A stretch of 8,700 nucleotides of DNA from Desulfovibrio sp. Lineage in GTDB: Bacteria > Desulfobacterota > Desulfovibrionia > Desulfovibrionales > Desulfovibrionaceae. Under the pieces are notes generated by a model that saw nothing but the letters and a program-made list of their open reading frames with translations, ran no database searches and had not been told where the DNA came from. This document shows positions 1-6,732 of the stretch, piece by piece. Where the stretch lies: assembly GCA_003512875.1 (NCBI GenBank), contig DONZ01000156.1:604-9303 (forward strand), given 5' to 3'. The first letter of the stretch is position 1. Each line of letters begins with the position of its first letter. A program made the translations under genes and the position numbers.

Positions 1-100
1 CTGTTGCATTAGATGATGAAGTAGAATTTTGATTTTTATTACATCCTGTCATTACACAAAATAATGAGAGAAGCAACATCATTAATAAAAGTTTTTTCAT
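1..100 (-). CDS. Small lipoprotein, N-terminal part only (cut by left window edge)
   Basis: The first 33 codons of a gene running off the left edge. The start is ATG at 98-100, preceded by a good Shine-Dalgarno (AGGAGC, roughly 105-110). The peptide opens with Lys-Lys, then a hydrophobic stretch of about 14 residues (LLLMMLLLSLFCVM), then a lipobox-like MTGC with the cysteine at residue 20. This is a classic signal peptidase II site, so the product should be a lipid-anchored protein exported across the inner membrane. The mature N-terminus (NKNQNSTSSSNAT) is Asn/Ser/Thr-rich, a typical flexible tether after the lipid anchor. Base use is clearly more AT-rich than in the neighbouring ccm genes. 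The functional domain lies outside the window, so no function can be assigned. The lipoprotein nature is fairly secure. Confidence 0.75.
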   Translation of the reverse strand, partial: MKKLLLMMLLLSLFCVMTGCNKNQNSTSSSNAT

Positions 101-121
101 AAAAGCTCCTTATTTTTTATA

Positions 122-150
122 TTCATAGCCTTTTTTGAGAAATGGTGCAA
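122..150 (-). promoter_or_regulatory. Weak candidate promoter for the left-edge lipoprotein gene
   Basis: On the minus strand a TTGCAC (-35-like, 145-150) is followed after 17 bp by TATGAA (-10-like, 122-127) in the AT-rich gap between trkH and the lipoprotein gene. The spacing is ideal, but the hexamers match consensus only 3/6 and 4/6, so this may be chance in AT-rich DNA. No convincing hairpin-plus-T-tract terminator for trkH is seen in the same gap, so read-through is also possible. Confidence 0.3.
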
Positions 151-158
151 TATAATTG

Positions 159-1643
159 TTACCGCCAGAATTTCGGCATGAAAAGCAGGAGAATGGTAAA
201 CATTTCAAGGCGGCCGTAAATCATCAAAAAAGAAAGTATGGTCAGGTCAAGGTCGTTGAAAATGCTGAAGTTGTTGGTTGGTCCAAGTTTGCCGAAAGCC
301 GGGCCGACATTGGAAATGCAGCTTATGGTCGTCGAAAACGTGCTTTCCAAATTGAGGTCTTGCGTGCTTAAAAACAGCGTGCCGAGGGCGATACTTAAAA
401 TATAAAGGGCAAAAAAGATGAGTACGCCTTTTATGGCTATATCGTCAATGGGCGTGCCGTTGATTTTGATACGTTCGACAGCGCGCGGGTGGCTGAGGCG
501 TTTGAGTTCGTTTTTTATAAGCTTCACGATGATAAGCAGACGCAGGAATTTCAATCCTCCTGCCGTCGAACCTGTGCAGCCGCCGCATACGATGGACAAT
601 AAAATGACAAGGTGGGTGAAAAGGGGCCATTGGATATAGTCAGCAGTGGAAAAACCCGTCGAGGTCATAAGGCTTATGAGCTGAAAGGCGGCATCGCGGA
701 ACGCCCTTTCAAAGGAATAAGCGGTTTTTTCCTCATGCAGGAGATATTGTGCGGGCGTATCCGTAAAATAGAGCCAAAAGGCGATAAGGGTTATACTGAC
801 CAGCAAATACAGCGTATAAAAAACAAATTCCTCATTCTGAAGATATTTTTTCACGCCTTCGTGCAAAAAGAGAAAATGCAGAGTGAAATTGACGCTTCCG
901 AGATACATGAAAACAACGATGGTCCATTGGCTGGCAGGGCTGAAAGCCGCAATGGAAGCATTTTTCGTTGAAAATCCTCCTGTCGACAAGGTGGAAAGGG
1001 CATGGGTGAGCGCGTCAAAAAATGTAAGCCCCTGCAAATATAAAATAATTGCAAGGGTGAACGTCAACGCAGAATAGATACCCCATAAGGAGCGGGCGGT
1101 ATCGATCATTTTGGGGGCGACTTTGTCTTTGTTGATTCCGGGGGTTTCAGCTTTATAAAGCTGCATGCCTCCCGTCCCGATAATGGGGAGCAGGGCAAGG
1201 GAAAAAACAATAATGCCAAGTCCTCCGAACCATTGGGTGAAACTGCGCCAAAACAAAATTCCTTTGGGCAGAATTTCCACGTCGGAAAAAATTGTTCCGC
1301 CTGTCGTGCTCAGTCCGGAAGCGGATTCAAAAAGACTTTTGGGAAAAGAGATGTCCGTAATGAAAAAATAGGGCAAGGCGCAGATGAATGTTGCTGAAAT
1401 CCAGCAAAGCCCGACAATGGCGACGCCTTCGCGGGTTGTGATTTGAATTTTCTCCCCTTTGGGCGGTCTTGTGAGAAAGGCGAGCAAAAGACCGAAGCAA
1501 AACGTTCCTGCAAAACACTGCGCAAAAAGGGTCAGGGTTTTGTATTCGCCGTACGCAAGAGAAATCACGCTTGGAAAAACCAAGAGAAATGCGAGGCATA
1601 TCGCCAGCAAGCCCAAGACAAAAAAAATGTTTTTTAATTGCAT
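159..1643 (-). CDS. trkH: TrkH/KtrB-family potassium uptake protein
   Basis: An inner-membrane subunit that moves K+ (with H+ or Na+, or as a gated channel) into the cell, normally controlled by a cytoplasmic TrkA/KtrA nucleotide-binding partner. The 494-aa length is typical of TrkH. The protein is hydrophobic throughout and shows the four diagnostic selectivity-filter loops in order: TTGGT (113-117), STGGF (220-224), STGFS (328-332) and SNVGP (444-448). GGCTGSTAGG (354-363) and the C-terminal MPKFWR are also family hallmarks. The ATG start at 1641-1643 has AGGA about 8 nt upstream. It lies 36 bp downstream of the TPR gene on the same strand, so it may be read from the ccm transcript. No trkA partner is present in the window. 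Potassium uptake has no known direct role in cytochrome maturation, so the linkage is probably incidental. The family call is very secure; the exact coupling ion is not. Confidence 0.95.
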   Translation of the reverse strand: MQLKNIFFVLGLLAICLAFLLVFPSVISLAYGEYKTLTLFAQCFAGTFCFGLLLAFLTRPPKGEKIQITTREGVAIVGLCWISATFICALPYFFITDISFPKSLFESASGLSTTGGTIFSDVEILPKGILFWRSFTQWFGGLGIIVFSLALLPIIGTGGMQLYKAETPGINKDKVAPKMIDTARSLWGIYSALTFTLAIILYLQGLTFFDALTHALSTLSTGGFSTKNASIAAFSPASQWTIVVFMYLGSVNFTLHFLFLHEGVKKYLQNEEFVFYTLYLLVSITLIAFWLYFTDTPAQYLLHEEKTAYSFERAFRDAAFQLISLMTSTGFSTADYIQWPLFTHLVILLSIVCGGCTGSTAGGLKFLRLLIIVKLIKNELKRLSHPRAVERIKINGTPIDDIAIKGVLIFFALYILSIALGTLFLSTQDLNLESTFSTTISCISNVGPAFGKLGPTNNFSIFNDLDLTILSFLMIYGRLEMFTILLLFMPKFWR

Positions 1644-1679
1644 TATGGTATCCTGCGCATTGAAAACTCCGCCGATCGG

Positions 1680-2543
1680 CTATTTTGCTAATTCGATTTT
1701 CAAATGTTCGGCAAGACGCGGGTCGTGGGCGGGAAGCCCGCTCGATTTCTGAAAATGCCTTTTCGCATCATTCTCTTTATTTAATTGATAGCGATACAGC
1801 ATTCCCAAAGAATAATGCACTTCCGCAGATTCCTGTAGCGATAAAGCCCGTTCCCATTGTTCGGCGGCTTGCGCGTATCGGGAATTATGGGCGAGGGCTT
1901 GTCCGTAAAGATAGGGTAAAACCGCGCTGTTCGGCGCTGTCATGATACCTTGCTTGAGAAGGTGTTCGGCGGCTTCTGTTTCCTCATGGGCTATGAAAAT
2001 TTCCGTAACGTCGGAAAGGGCGGCTTCATCGCCGGGATTTGCCTCAAGCGTTGCAAGGCTGTGTTCGAGATGTTTTATCATGTTTTGTTCGCCGTGGCTC
2101 TTGATATGCTCAACGGCTTTTTGCAGGGGATCGTTTTGCTGTCCCCCGGATTTGTTGTTTTTCTGCATTTTGTTTTGCTCTTGCATGGCTTTTAACATTT
2201 CTTCCGGAAACTTTTTGCCTTTCATGCCTTGCATGTCAGGCATATTCTTCATGTTCTGCATGCCGTCAGGATTGTTTTTTTGCAAATCTTCCAGAGTGAT
2301 GCCCTGTTTTTCCATGGCTTCAAGCATTGCAGGCGGAATATTTTCGGGAAGCATGGTGTCGGGAGCGAGGCTTTTGCTTTGTCCCTGGTTGGGGTTGAAT
2401 GCCTTTTTCATTTCATTGCTTGCCGTTTGCGGGCTACCGTTTGCAGGGTGCTTATGTTTGTTTTGTTCAATATAAAAATTTATGGACGTGAAAAGCATGG
2501 TGAGAACGCCGAAACCGCAGAGGGCTAAGATAAGTTTTTTCAT
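1680..2543 (-). CDS. Membrane-anchored TPR protein with Met-rich linker, possible CcmI-like cytochrome c maturation factor
   Basis: A 287-aa protein. Residues 1-20 form an uncleaved-looking membrane anchor or signal (KK followed by a hydrophobic helix), with the rest probably periplasmic. Residues 30-135 are hydrophilic, low in complexity and rich in Met, Gln, Asn and Lys, including a strict run of Met every third residue (M95, M98, M101, M104, M107). About three TPR-like helix pairs follow: roughly 172-205, 206-238 (with AxAAEQWERALSL spacing) and 240-270. The start ATG at 2541-2543 has GGAG about 11 nt upstream. It begins 17 bp after ccmD, at the end of the ccm cluster. In System I, CcmI (or the C-terminal part of CcmH) is a membrane-anchored TPR protein that holds apocytochrome c. 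Position and architecture suggest a similar role here, but this is inference: there is no obvious sequence identity to CcmI, and the Met-rich segment is not a CcmI feature I recognise. Confidence 0.75.
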   Translation of the reverse strand: MKKLILALCGFGVLTMLFTSINFYIEQNKHKHPANGSPQTASNEMKKAFNPNQGQSKSLAPDTMLPENIPPAMLEAMEKQGITLEDLQKNNPDGMQNMKNMPDMQGMKGKKFPEEMLKAMQEQNKMQKNNKSGGQQNDPLQKAVEHIKSHGEQNMIKHLEHSLATLEANPGDEAALSDVTEIFIAHEETEAAEHLLKQGIMTAPNSAVLPYLYGQALAHNSRYAQAAEQWERALSLQESAEVHYSLGMLYRYQLNKENDAKRHFQKSSGLPAHDPRLAEHLKIELAK

Positions 2544-2560
2544 ATTCTTGGAAACTCCGT

Positions 2561-2701
2561 TTAGTTAATATCCATTTGTTCGGAAAGAATTTTGATTTGT
2601 TTTTCTATTTGCCGCTGTTTTTTGGACAATAATAAAAAGTAAACGGCAAAACCGAGCCAAAGACCGATGTTCGCACAAATCAAAGAATTGACAGCATTCA
2701 T
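2561..2701 (-). CDS. ccmD: CcmD, small haem-exporter adaptor (46 aa)
   Basis: A short gene lying exactly between ccmC and the TPR gene, where ccmD is normally found. CcmD is a single-span inner-membrane peptide that binds the CcmA2B-CcmC complex and is needed to release haem-loaded CcmE. The 46-residue product has an N-terminal ANIGLWLGFAVYFLLL membrane helix (10-25). A basic and charged cytoplasmic tail follows (SKKQRQIEKQIKIL, 26-39), matching the CcmD pattern of a W-G-A-Y membrane helix followed by R/K-rich helix. The start ATG at 2699-2701 has AAGGA at 2708-2712, which overlaps the ccmC stop codon, so translation is likely coupled. A second in-gap ATG at 2695-2697 is out of frame. Identification rests on position, size and helix-plus-basic-tail pattern, since the family is poorly conserved. 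Confidence 0.88.
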   Translation of the reverse strand: MNAVNSLICANIGLWLGFAVYFLLLSKKQRQIEKQIKILSEQMDIN

Positions 2702-2707
2702 AACAGA

Positions 2708-2712
2708 TCCTT
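2708..2712 (-). promoter_or_regulatory. Ribosome binding site of ccmD across the ccmC stop codon
   Basis: AAGGA on the minus strand, 6 nt before the ccmD ATG, shares bases with the TAA stop of ccmC. This supports ccmD as a real translated gene and suggests ribosomes finishing ccmC re-initiate there. Confidence 0.65.
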
Positions 2713-3400
2713 ATTCTTGTTCTTCCTGATACAGAAGTTTTGTTTTTAATGTTTCAAGTTTGAGTTCTTGGGATAATTGTTGCTTTCGGTACCTGACAAG
2801 CCAAAGCCAGATAAAGGCGAAAGAAAGCACGCAAAAAACGACGGTGTGAGCCATGGCGGGTTCAAGTCCGCCGCCTTCGGAATGAAAAACAGCAGGGTGG
2901 ATGGAACGCCACAGCCTTGTTGCGAAAAAGACGAGGGGAACATCTAAAAAGCCGATGATGGCGATAACCGCGGCAATATTGTTTTTTTGCTCACGGGGCA
3001 TGGGCATGGTGCGTATCACCAAATACGCCGCGAAAATGAACCATAAGATAAGGGCTGTGGTGAGTTTCGGATCCCATGTCCACCAAACTCCCCAAGAATG
3101 TTTGCCCCAAAGGCTGCCTGTGATAAGCGTGAGAGTCGCCAGCAAAAAGCCTACTTCGGCATTGGCGTGGCTTACTATGTTGAAATTTTCTTCTTTTTTC
3201 AGAAGATAAAGGACGGCGAAAAGGGCGGCGAAGAAAAAGCTGACGAAAGCCCACCACGCGACAGGCAAATGATAATAAAATATTTTTTGGGCGTATCCCA
3301 AGGTTTGTTCTACGGGGGCATAAAAATAAATGAGGTATTGCGCAATGGCGGTGCAAATGACGACGCTTGCCGCAAGAAAAGCCGGATAGGTATGTTTCAT
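2711..3400 (-). CDS. ccmC: CcmC, cytochrome c maturation haem-handling protein
   Basis: An inner-membrane protein of the haem-handling (HHP) family that binds haem at the periplasmic face and attaches it to CcmE. From the chosen start it has 229 residues and about six membrane helices. The tryptophan-rich WWD motif is WGVWWTWDPKLT (103-114). The two conserved axial-ligand histidines are H44 (FYYHLP) and H168 (RSIHPAVF); their 124-residue separation equals that of H60 and H184 in E. coli CcmC. I chose ATG at 3398-3400, one base after the ccmB stop, because GGTGA lies 5 nt upstream. The frame stays open to 3469, but those upstream starts lack a ribosome binding site and would overlap ccmB. An ATG at 3410-3412 is possible but also has no Shine-Dalgarno. 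The C-terminal tail (205-229) is charged and probably helical in the cytoplasm. Confidence 0.95.
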   Translation of the reverse strand: MKHTYPAFLAASVVICTAIAQYLIYFYAPVEQTLGYAQKIFYYHLPVAWWAFVSFFFAALFAVLYLLKKEENFNIVSHANAEVGFLLATLTLITGSLWGKHSWGVWWTWDPKLTTALILWFIFAAYLVIRTMPMPREQKNNIAAVIAIIGFLDVPLVFFATRLWRSIHPAVFHSEGGGLEPAMAHTVVFCVLSFAFIWLWLVRYRKQQLSQELKLETLKTKLLYQEEQE

Positions 3401-3401
3401 T

Positions 3402-4091
3402 TCATTCACCATGATATAGATAAGGGAAAAGGAGCAAGCTTGCAGCGCTGAAAATAAAATCGAAAGCAAGCGTAATCCCGATCCATTGGATTATTCGGGC
3501 AGTTTGCACGGGAGGGGTATGTAAATCCAGAAGTCCCGCCGAACATAAGGAAATAGCAGATAATAAAAGAGGAATCAATAAAGGAAAAAGGATGATGCTC
3601 AGCAAGGATTCTTTGCCTGATTGTCCGGTACAGAGTGCTCCGAGCAAGCTTCCGCACGTGCAAATTCCTATATCGGTAAGAAAAATTCCAAAAAGCGCAT
3701 AGAGGAAATGTTCGCCGGGGTGCTGGTTGAGAAAAATAAAAACCGCGGGAATGAAAAGGACTTGGGAAGCCAGTAAAAGAAAAATGCCTGCTGAAAATTT
3801 GCCAAGCCAGATGGTTTGCAGGGGGCAAGGCAAGGTTTGCAGTCCGGTTCTTGCCCCGTTTTGTTCTTCAACGGCATAGAGCATTTGAAAAATAAGGACT
3901 TGACAAAATACGGAAGCAAGCCAAAACATGGTCGATGCCGCATGGGGGGAAAGGCTTTCCCCGTTTTGCAGAGAAAGGCTGAAAAGGAAAATGAGCAATA
4001 AGCCGAGAAGGAGGGCTTGGCATAATCCTGCGCTTCTGCCCAAAATAATGGTTAAATCTTTTTTGGCAAGGAGGAGGGCTGTTTTTATCAT
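3402..4091 (-). CDS. ccmB: CcmB, haem exporter membrane subunit
   Basis: The membrane component of the CcmA2B ABC complex. With CcmC and CcmD it uses ATP hydrolysis to release holo-CcmE. It has 229 residues and about six hydrophobic segments. The family-type N-terminus (a K-K-DL amphipathic start, residues 9-13) precedes the first helix, and conserved cytoplasmic-loop features include EEQNGARTGLQTLPCP (75-90) followed by W-GK. Length fits the CcmB family (about 220 aa). The start ATG at 4089-4091 overlaps the ccmA stop in an ATGA arrangement, and a strong AAGGAG lies about 7 nt upstream inside ccmA, pointing to coupled, stoichiometric translation. It ends one base before ccmC. The call rests on sequence pattern plus firm gene order. 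Confidence 0.93.
   Translation of the reverse strand: MIKTALLLAKKDLTIILGRSAGLCQALLLGLLLIFLFSLSLQNGESLSPHAASTMFWLASVFCQVLIFQMLYAVEEQNGARTGLQTLPCPLQTIWLGKFSAGIFLLLASQVLFIPAVFIFLNQHPGEHFLYALFGIFLTDIGICTCGSLLGALCTGQSGKESLLSIILFPLLIPLLLSAISLCSAGLLDLHTPPVQTARIIQWIGITLAFDFIFSAASLLLFPYLYHGE
3406..3410 (-). promoter_or_regulatory. Ribosome binding site that decides the ccmC start
   Basis: GGTGA on the minus strand lies 5 nt before the ATG at 3398-3400 and sits within the last codons of ccmB. It is the only Shine-Dalgarno-like sequence near any candidate ccmC start; the upstream in-frame starts at 3412 and 3469 lack one. Confidence 0.6.
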
Positions 4092-4732
4092 GCCAGCGCT
4101 CCTTGGATTTTAGTGAATGCGATCTGCTGTTTTTCAATGTGCAGCATATGGCTTGCGCAGCGCATATCTTCCTGCGGGTTGTGGCTGACCCAAAGAATAG
4201 CCGCGTTTTTTGCCTGAAACTCTTGAATGACGGCATAAAAAAGTTCCTGCGATTCTTTGTCGAGTCCCGTGCAAGGTTCGTCCAAGAGCAACAGGCTCGG
4301 ATCCTGCAGGATGATACGTGCGATATTGAGGCGCTGCGCCATGCCCCGTGAAAAAATTCCCGCTTTGTCGTAACAGAATTTTTCCAGGAACACTCTTTTG
4401 AGAAGTGTGAGAATTTCTTTTTCCGAGCATTTTTTTCGGGTGAACGCCTGGGTCCAGAAAAGCAAATTCTCATAGGCGGACAAGTGCGGGTAAATGAATG
4501 TCTGATGTCCCAAATATCCGATTTTTTCCTTTTCAAAAGAACAGATGATTTTGCCTTGTGTCGGCTTGGTCAATTCCGCCGCCAGTTTTAGGAGCGTGGA
4601 TTTGCCGGAACCGTTTTTTCCCGTGACAAGAGCCGTTTGCTTTGGATACAAGCAAAAATGCACGTTTTTGTAAAGTAAACGCAACTCGTACATTTTGCTT
4701 ATGTTTTCAAAGGTTAAAACCGGCTTGTCCAT
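4088..4732 (-). CDS. ccmA: CcmA, ATP-binding subunit of the haem exporter
   Basis: A cytoplasmic ABC ATPase of 214 residues that pairs with CcmB. Walker A is GKNGSGKST (38-46), the Q-loop is YLGHQ (73-77), Walker B is LLLLDEP (147-153) with catalytic Glu152, the D-loop is TGLD (155-158), and the H-loop histidine is in WVSHN (H184). The signature motif reads FSRGMAQR (127-134) instead of canonical LSGGQ, but Ser, Gly and Gln are kept; similar SRGM forms occur in other ABC ATPases. The YLGHQ version of the Q-loop is characteristic of CcmA. The start ATG at 4730-4732 has AGGA about 8 nt upstream and lies 21 bp after ccmF. It is shorter than many ABC ATPases but usual for CcmA. Confidence 0.95.
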   Translation of the reverse strand: MDKPVLTFENISKMYELRLLYKNVHFCLYPKQTALVTGKNGSGKSTLLKLAAELTKPTQGKIICSFEKEKIGYLGHQTFIYPHLSAYENLLFWTQAFTRKKCSEKEILTLLKRVFLEKFCYDKAGIFSRGMAQRLNIARIILQDPSLLLLDEPCTGLDKESQELFYAVIQEFQAKNAAILWVSHNPQEDMRCASHMLHIEKQQIAFTKIQGALA

Positions 4733-4753
4733 AAGAATTTCCTATGATTTTTC

Positions 4754-6703
4754 CTAGGAATTTTCGGAAGGGTTTTCTTGTGTGCTTTTCCTGCGCTTTC
4801 TGTTTGCATACACACTGATAAACGGGGCAAGGCTCATAATGGTTCCGCCGATCCACAACCAGTTGACAAGAGGATGTACGGATAAACGCATCACGGCACG
4901 CGTTTTTTCATCAAGTCCGAGGAATGTCGCATAAAATTCTTTGCCGAGGGAGAAGATCGTGCTTGCTTCCGCATAGGCGTTTTGCGGAAAGCTTGCGTAA
5001 ATTCTTCGCTGCGCTTGGGCAATGCCCGTTTCTTTGCCGTTTTGGGTCACGAGCAATTCCGCCTCTAAAAAATCATACCGTCCCGTGCGTTCCCGCCCTT
5101 CGTAGATTTCCAGAAGTTTCACCGTAAACGTGTCAATTTGTATTTCTTGTCCGCGTTCAAGCGCAACTTCCTGTTCAACCTTGTAAGGACCTGAAAAAGC
5201 GACGCCAAGGCTGATGACAGCCAAGCTCATATGCACGAGCACGGGGGAAAGCTTTTGCAGCGGATGTTTGAGAACCATGAAATACAATGCCCAGCTTGCC
5301 ATGCAGGCGACGGAAAAACTCGCGGCTATGAGCGGAGTGGGGTCCTTGACAGCGAAAAATGTCCAGAAAATTCCCATGAAGGCGATAAAAATCAAAAGAA
5401 CGGCAAGAAAATATTTTGCATGGTTCAATCCCTGTTTCCATGAAAGCCAAGGGCAGACGGTTAAAAGAGCGATGACCACAGTCAGCAGCGGCAAGATTAC
5501 GCCGTTATAAAAACTTGCCTGCAAGCCCACCGGATTGTCTGACCAAAGTTTGCTGATAACGGGCCACAGGGTTGCAAGCCCGATGATAAGGCTGATGGTG
5601 ATTAAGACAATACTGGTGGAAAGCAAAAAGCCTTCTTTCGTTTCCAGTCCGTTGAAAGACTCGCCTTTTTTCGGCATGGTGAGAACGGTCAAAAAGGCTA
5701 CAATGCTTGTGCCGATGACGAAACATAAAAGCAAAGGACCGACGCCTCCGCTTCCGAAAGCATGGACGGATTCCACGACGTTTCCCCGTACCAGCCATGT
5801 AGCGAAGAATGCTGAAATGCAGGTCAATGCCATGAAAAGGGTATGAAAACGATGGGCTTTGTTTCTGTATTGTTCAATAAAGCCGAAATGAAGCGCAGCC
5901 GTTGCGAAGAACCATGGAATTGTTGATGCGTTTTCAACGGGATCCCATGCCCAATAACCGCCCCAGCCAAGTTCCATATAAGCCCACCACGCACCAAGGA
6001 TTATGCCGGCTGTGAGCAGAAGCCATGCAACCAAGATAAGGGGTTTTGTGCAGACATGCCATGCGGTTTCAGTTTTTGAAACATTGTACTGCGTACCGCC
6101 TTGCAGGGAAAGGGCTTGCGCCAACGCAAGGCATGCGGGAATGGTAAAACCGCCGTAACCCAATAATAAAAGGGGCGGGTGGAAAATCATTCCGGGGTTT
6201 TGCAAAAGGGGGTTCAGTCCCCGTCCGTTGACAGGAGCCGGGGATAAGATTTCAAAAGGATTGTTGTATGTTGTGAGCAATACTCCGAAAAAAGCCAATA
6301 TTGAAAAATAAAAGAGCAGATACCATACTTTTGTTTCAAGGCTGAGTTTTGTATATGATTCCGTGCTTTGAAAATATGCGCCGCACAACACGAGGCTCAA
6401 TGCCCAAAAAAGCAGGGAACCTGCCTGCCCGCCCCAAAATGCTGTCAGCCGGTAAAAAAGAGGCAAGGATAAGTCGCTGTAATCATGCACATATTTAATA
6501 CTGAAATCATAGCTCCAGAAACCGAAAAAGAGAATGGCTGAAGCGAGGCAGTAAAAAAGCGTTACGGCAAGATTTGCATTTTCAAGAAGTTTCAGGGAAG
6601 AGGCTGTCATTTTGTTTCTGCCGAGTCCGAATATGCAAAAAAGTGTTCCCAGTGTCGCAAGAACAAGGGAAAGAAGCATGAGAATATGGGCGAATTGTGT
6701 CAT
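4754..6703 (-). CDS. ccmF: CcmF, cytochrome c haem lyase subunit
   Basis: A large polytopic inner-membrane protein that takes haem from CcmE, keeps it reduced through its own b-haem and ligates it to the apocytochrome CXXCH motif. Its 649 aa is almost the same length as E. coli CcmF (647). The WWD haem-binding motif is WGGYWAWDPVENAS (247-260). The four conserved histidines fall where expected: H175 (IFHPP), H272 (AALHFGF), H314 (ESVHAFG) and H491 (LVHMS). The GGQAGSLLFWAL segment (91-102) and NPLLQNPGMIFHPPLLLLGY (164-183) are strong family blocks. Residues around 505-600 form the periplasmic soluble domain before the last membrane helix. The start ATG at 6701-6703 lies 29 bp after ccmE but has no strong Shine-Dalgarno (only GGA about 14 nt upstream). 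No separate ccmH or ccmI gene follows directly. Confidence 0.97.
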   Translation of the reverse strand: MTQFAHILMLLSLVLATLGTLFCIFGLGRNKMTASSLKLLENANLAVTLFYCLASAILFFGFWSYDFSIKYVHDYSDLSLPLFYRLTAFWGGQAGSLLFWALSLVLCGAYFQSTESYTKLSLETKVWYLLFYFSILAFFGVLLTTYNNPFEILSPAPVNGRGLNPLLQNPGMIFHPPLLLLGYGGFTIPACLALAQALSLQGGTQYNVSKTETAWHVCTKPLILVAWLLLTAGIILGAWWAYMELGWGGYWAWDPVENASTIPWFFATAALHFGFIEQYRNKAHRFHTLFMALTCISAFFATWLVRGNVVESVHAFGSGGVGPLLLCFVIGTSIVAFLTVLTMPKKGESFNGLETKEGFLLSTSIVLITISLIIGLATLWPVISKLWSDNPVGLQASFYNGVILPLLTVVIALLTVCPWLSWKQGLNHAKYFLAVLLIFIAFMGIFWTFFAVKDPTPLIAASFSVACMASWALYFMVLKHPLQKLSPVLVHMSLAVISLGVAFSGPYKVEQEVALERGQEIQIDTFTVKLLEIYEGRERTGRYDFLEAELLVTQNGKETGIAQAQRRIYASFPQNAYAEASTIFSLGKEFYATFLGLDEKTRAVMRLSVHPLVNWLWIGGTIMSLAPFISVYANRKRRKSTQENPSENS

Positions 6704-6732
6704 AATGGTTTGTTAAATCCGTAGGATAAAGG

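Noticed and set aside
1671..1680. GC-rich palindrome GCCGATCGGC at the end of the TPR gene
   Set aside because: A 10-bp perfect palindrome without a loop and without a following T-run is not a terminator, and a single copy gives no evidence of an operator.
1942..2475. Open plus-strand frame of 177 codons opposite the TPR gene
   Set aside because: It is antisense to a gene with clear TPR pattern and operon context. Its Cys/Phe/Ser-rich translation looks like the complement of a Met/Lys/Glu-rich gene, not a real protein.
3401..3469. Longer CcmC N-terminus starting at 3469
   Set aside because: It would overlap ccmB by about 68 bp, has no ribosome binding site, and adds residues absent from the usual CcmC start.
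3868..4536. Minus-strand frame of 222 codons overlapping ccmA and ccmB
   Set aside because: It is a shifted frame over two well-supported genes, with an Arg/Lys/Ser/Phe-rich composition typical of an out-of-frame reading.
4751..4760. 10-bp palindrome TTCCTAGGAA at the ccmF stop, with a repeated TAGGAAA nearby
   Set aside because: It has no loop so it cannot fold as a hairpin, has no T-tract, and lies between co-transcribed genes. The second TAGGAAA is simply the ccmA ribosome binding site. Likely chance.
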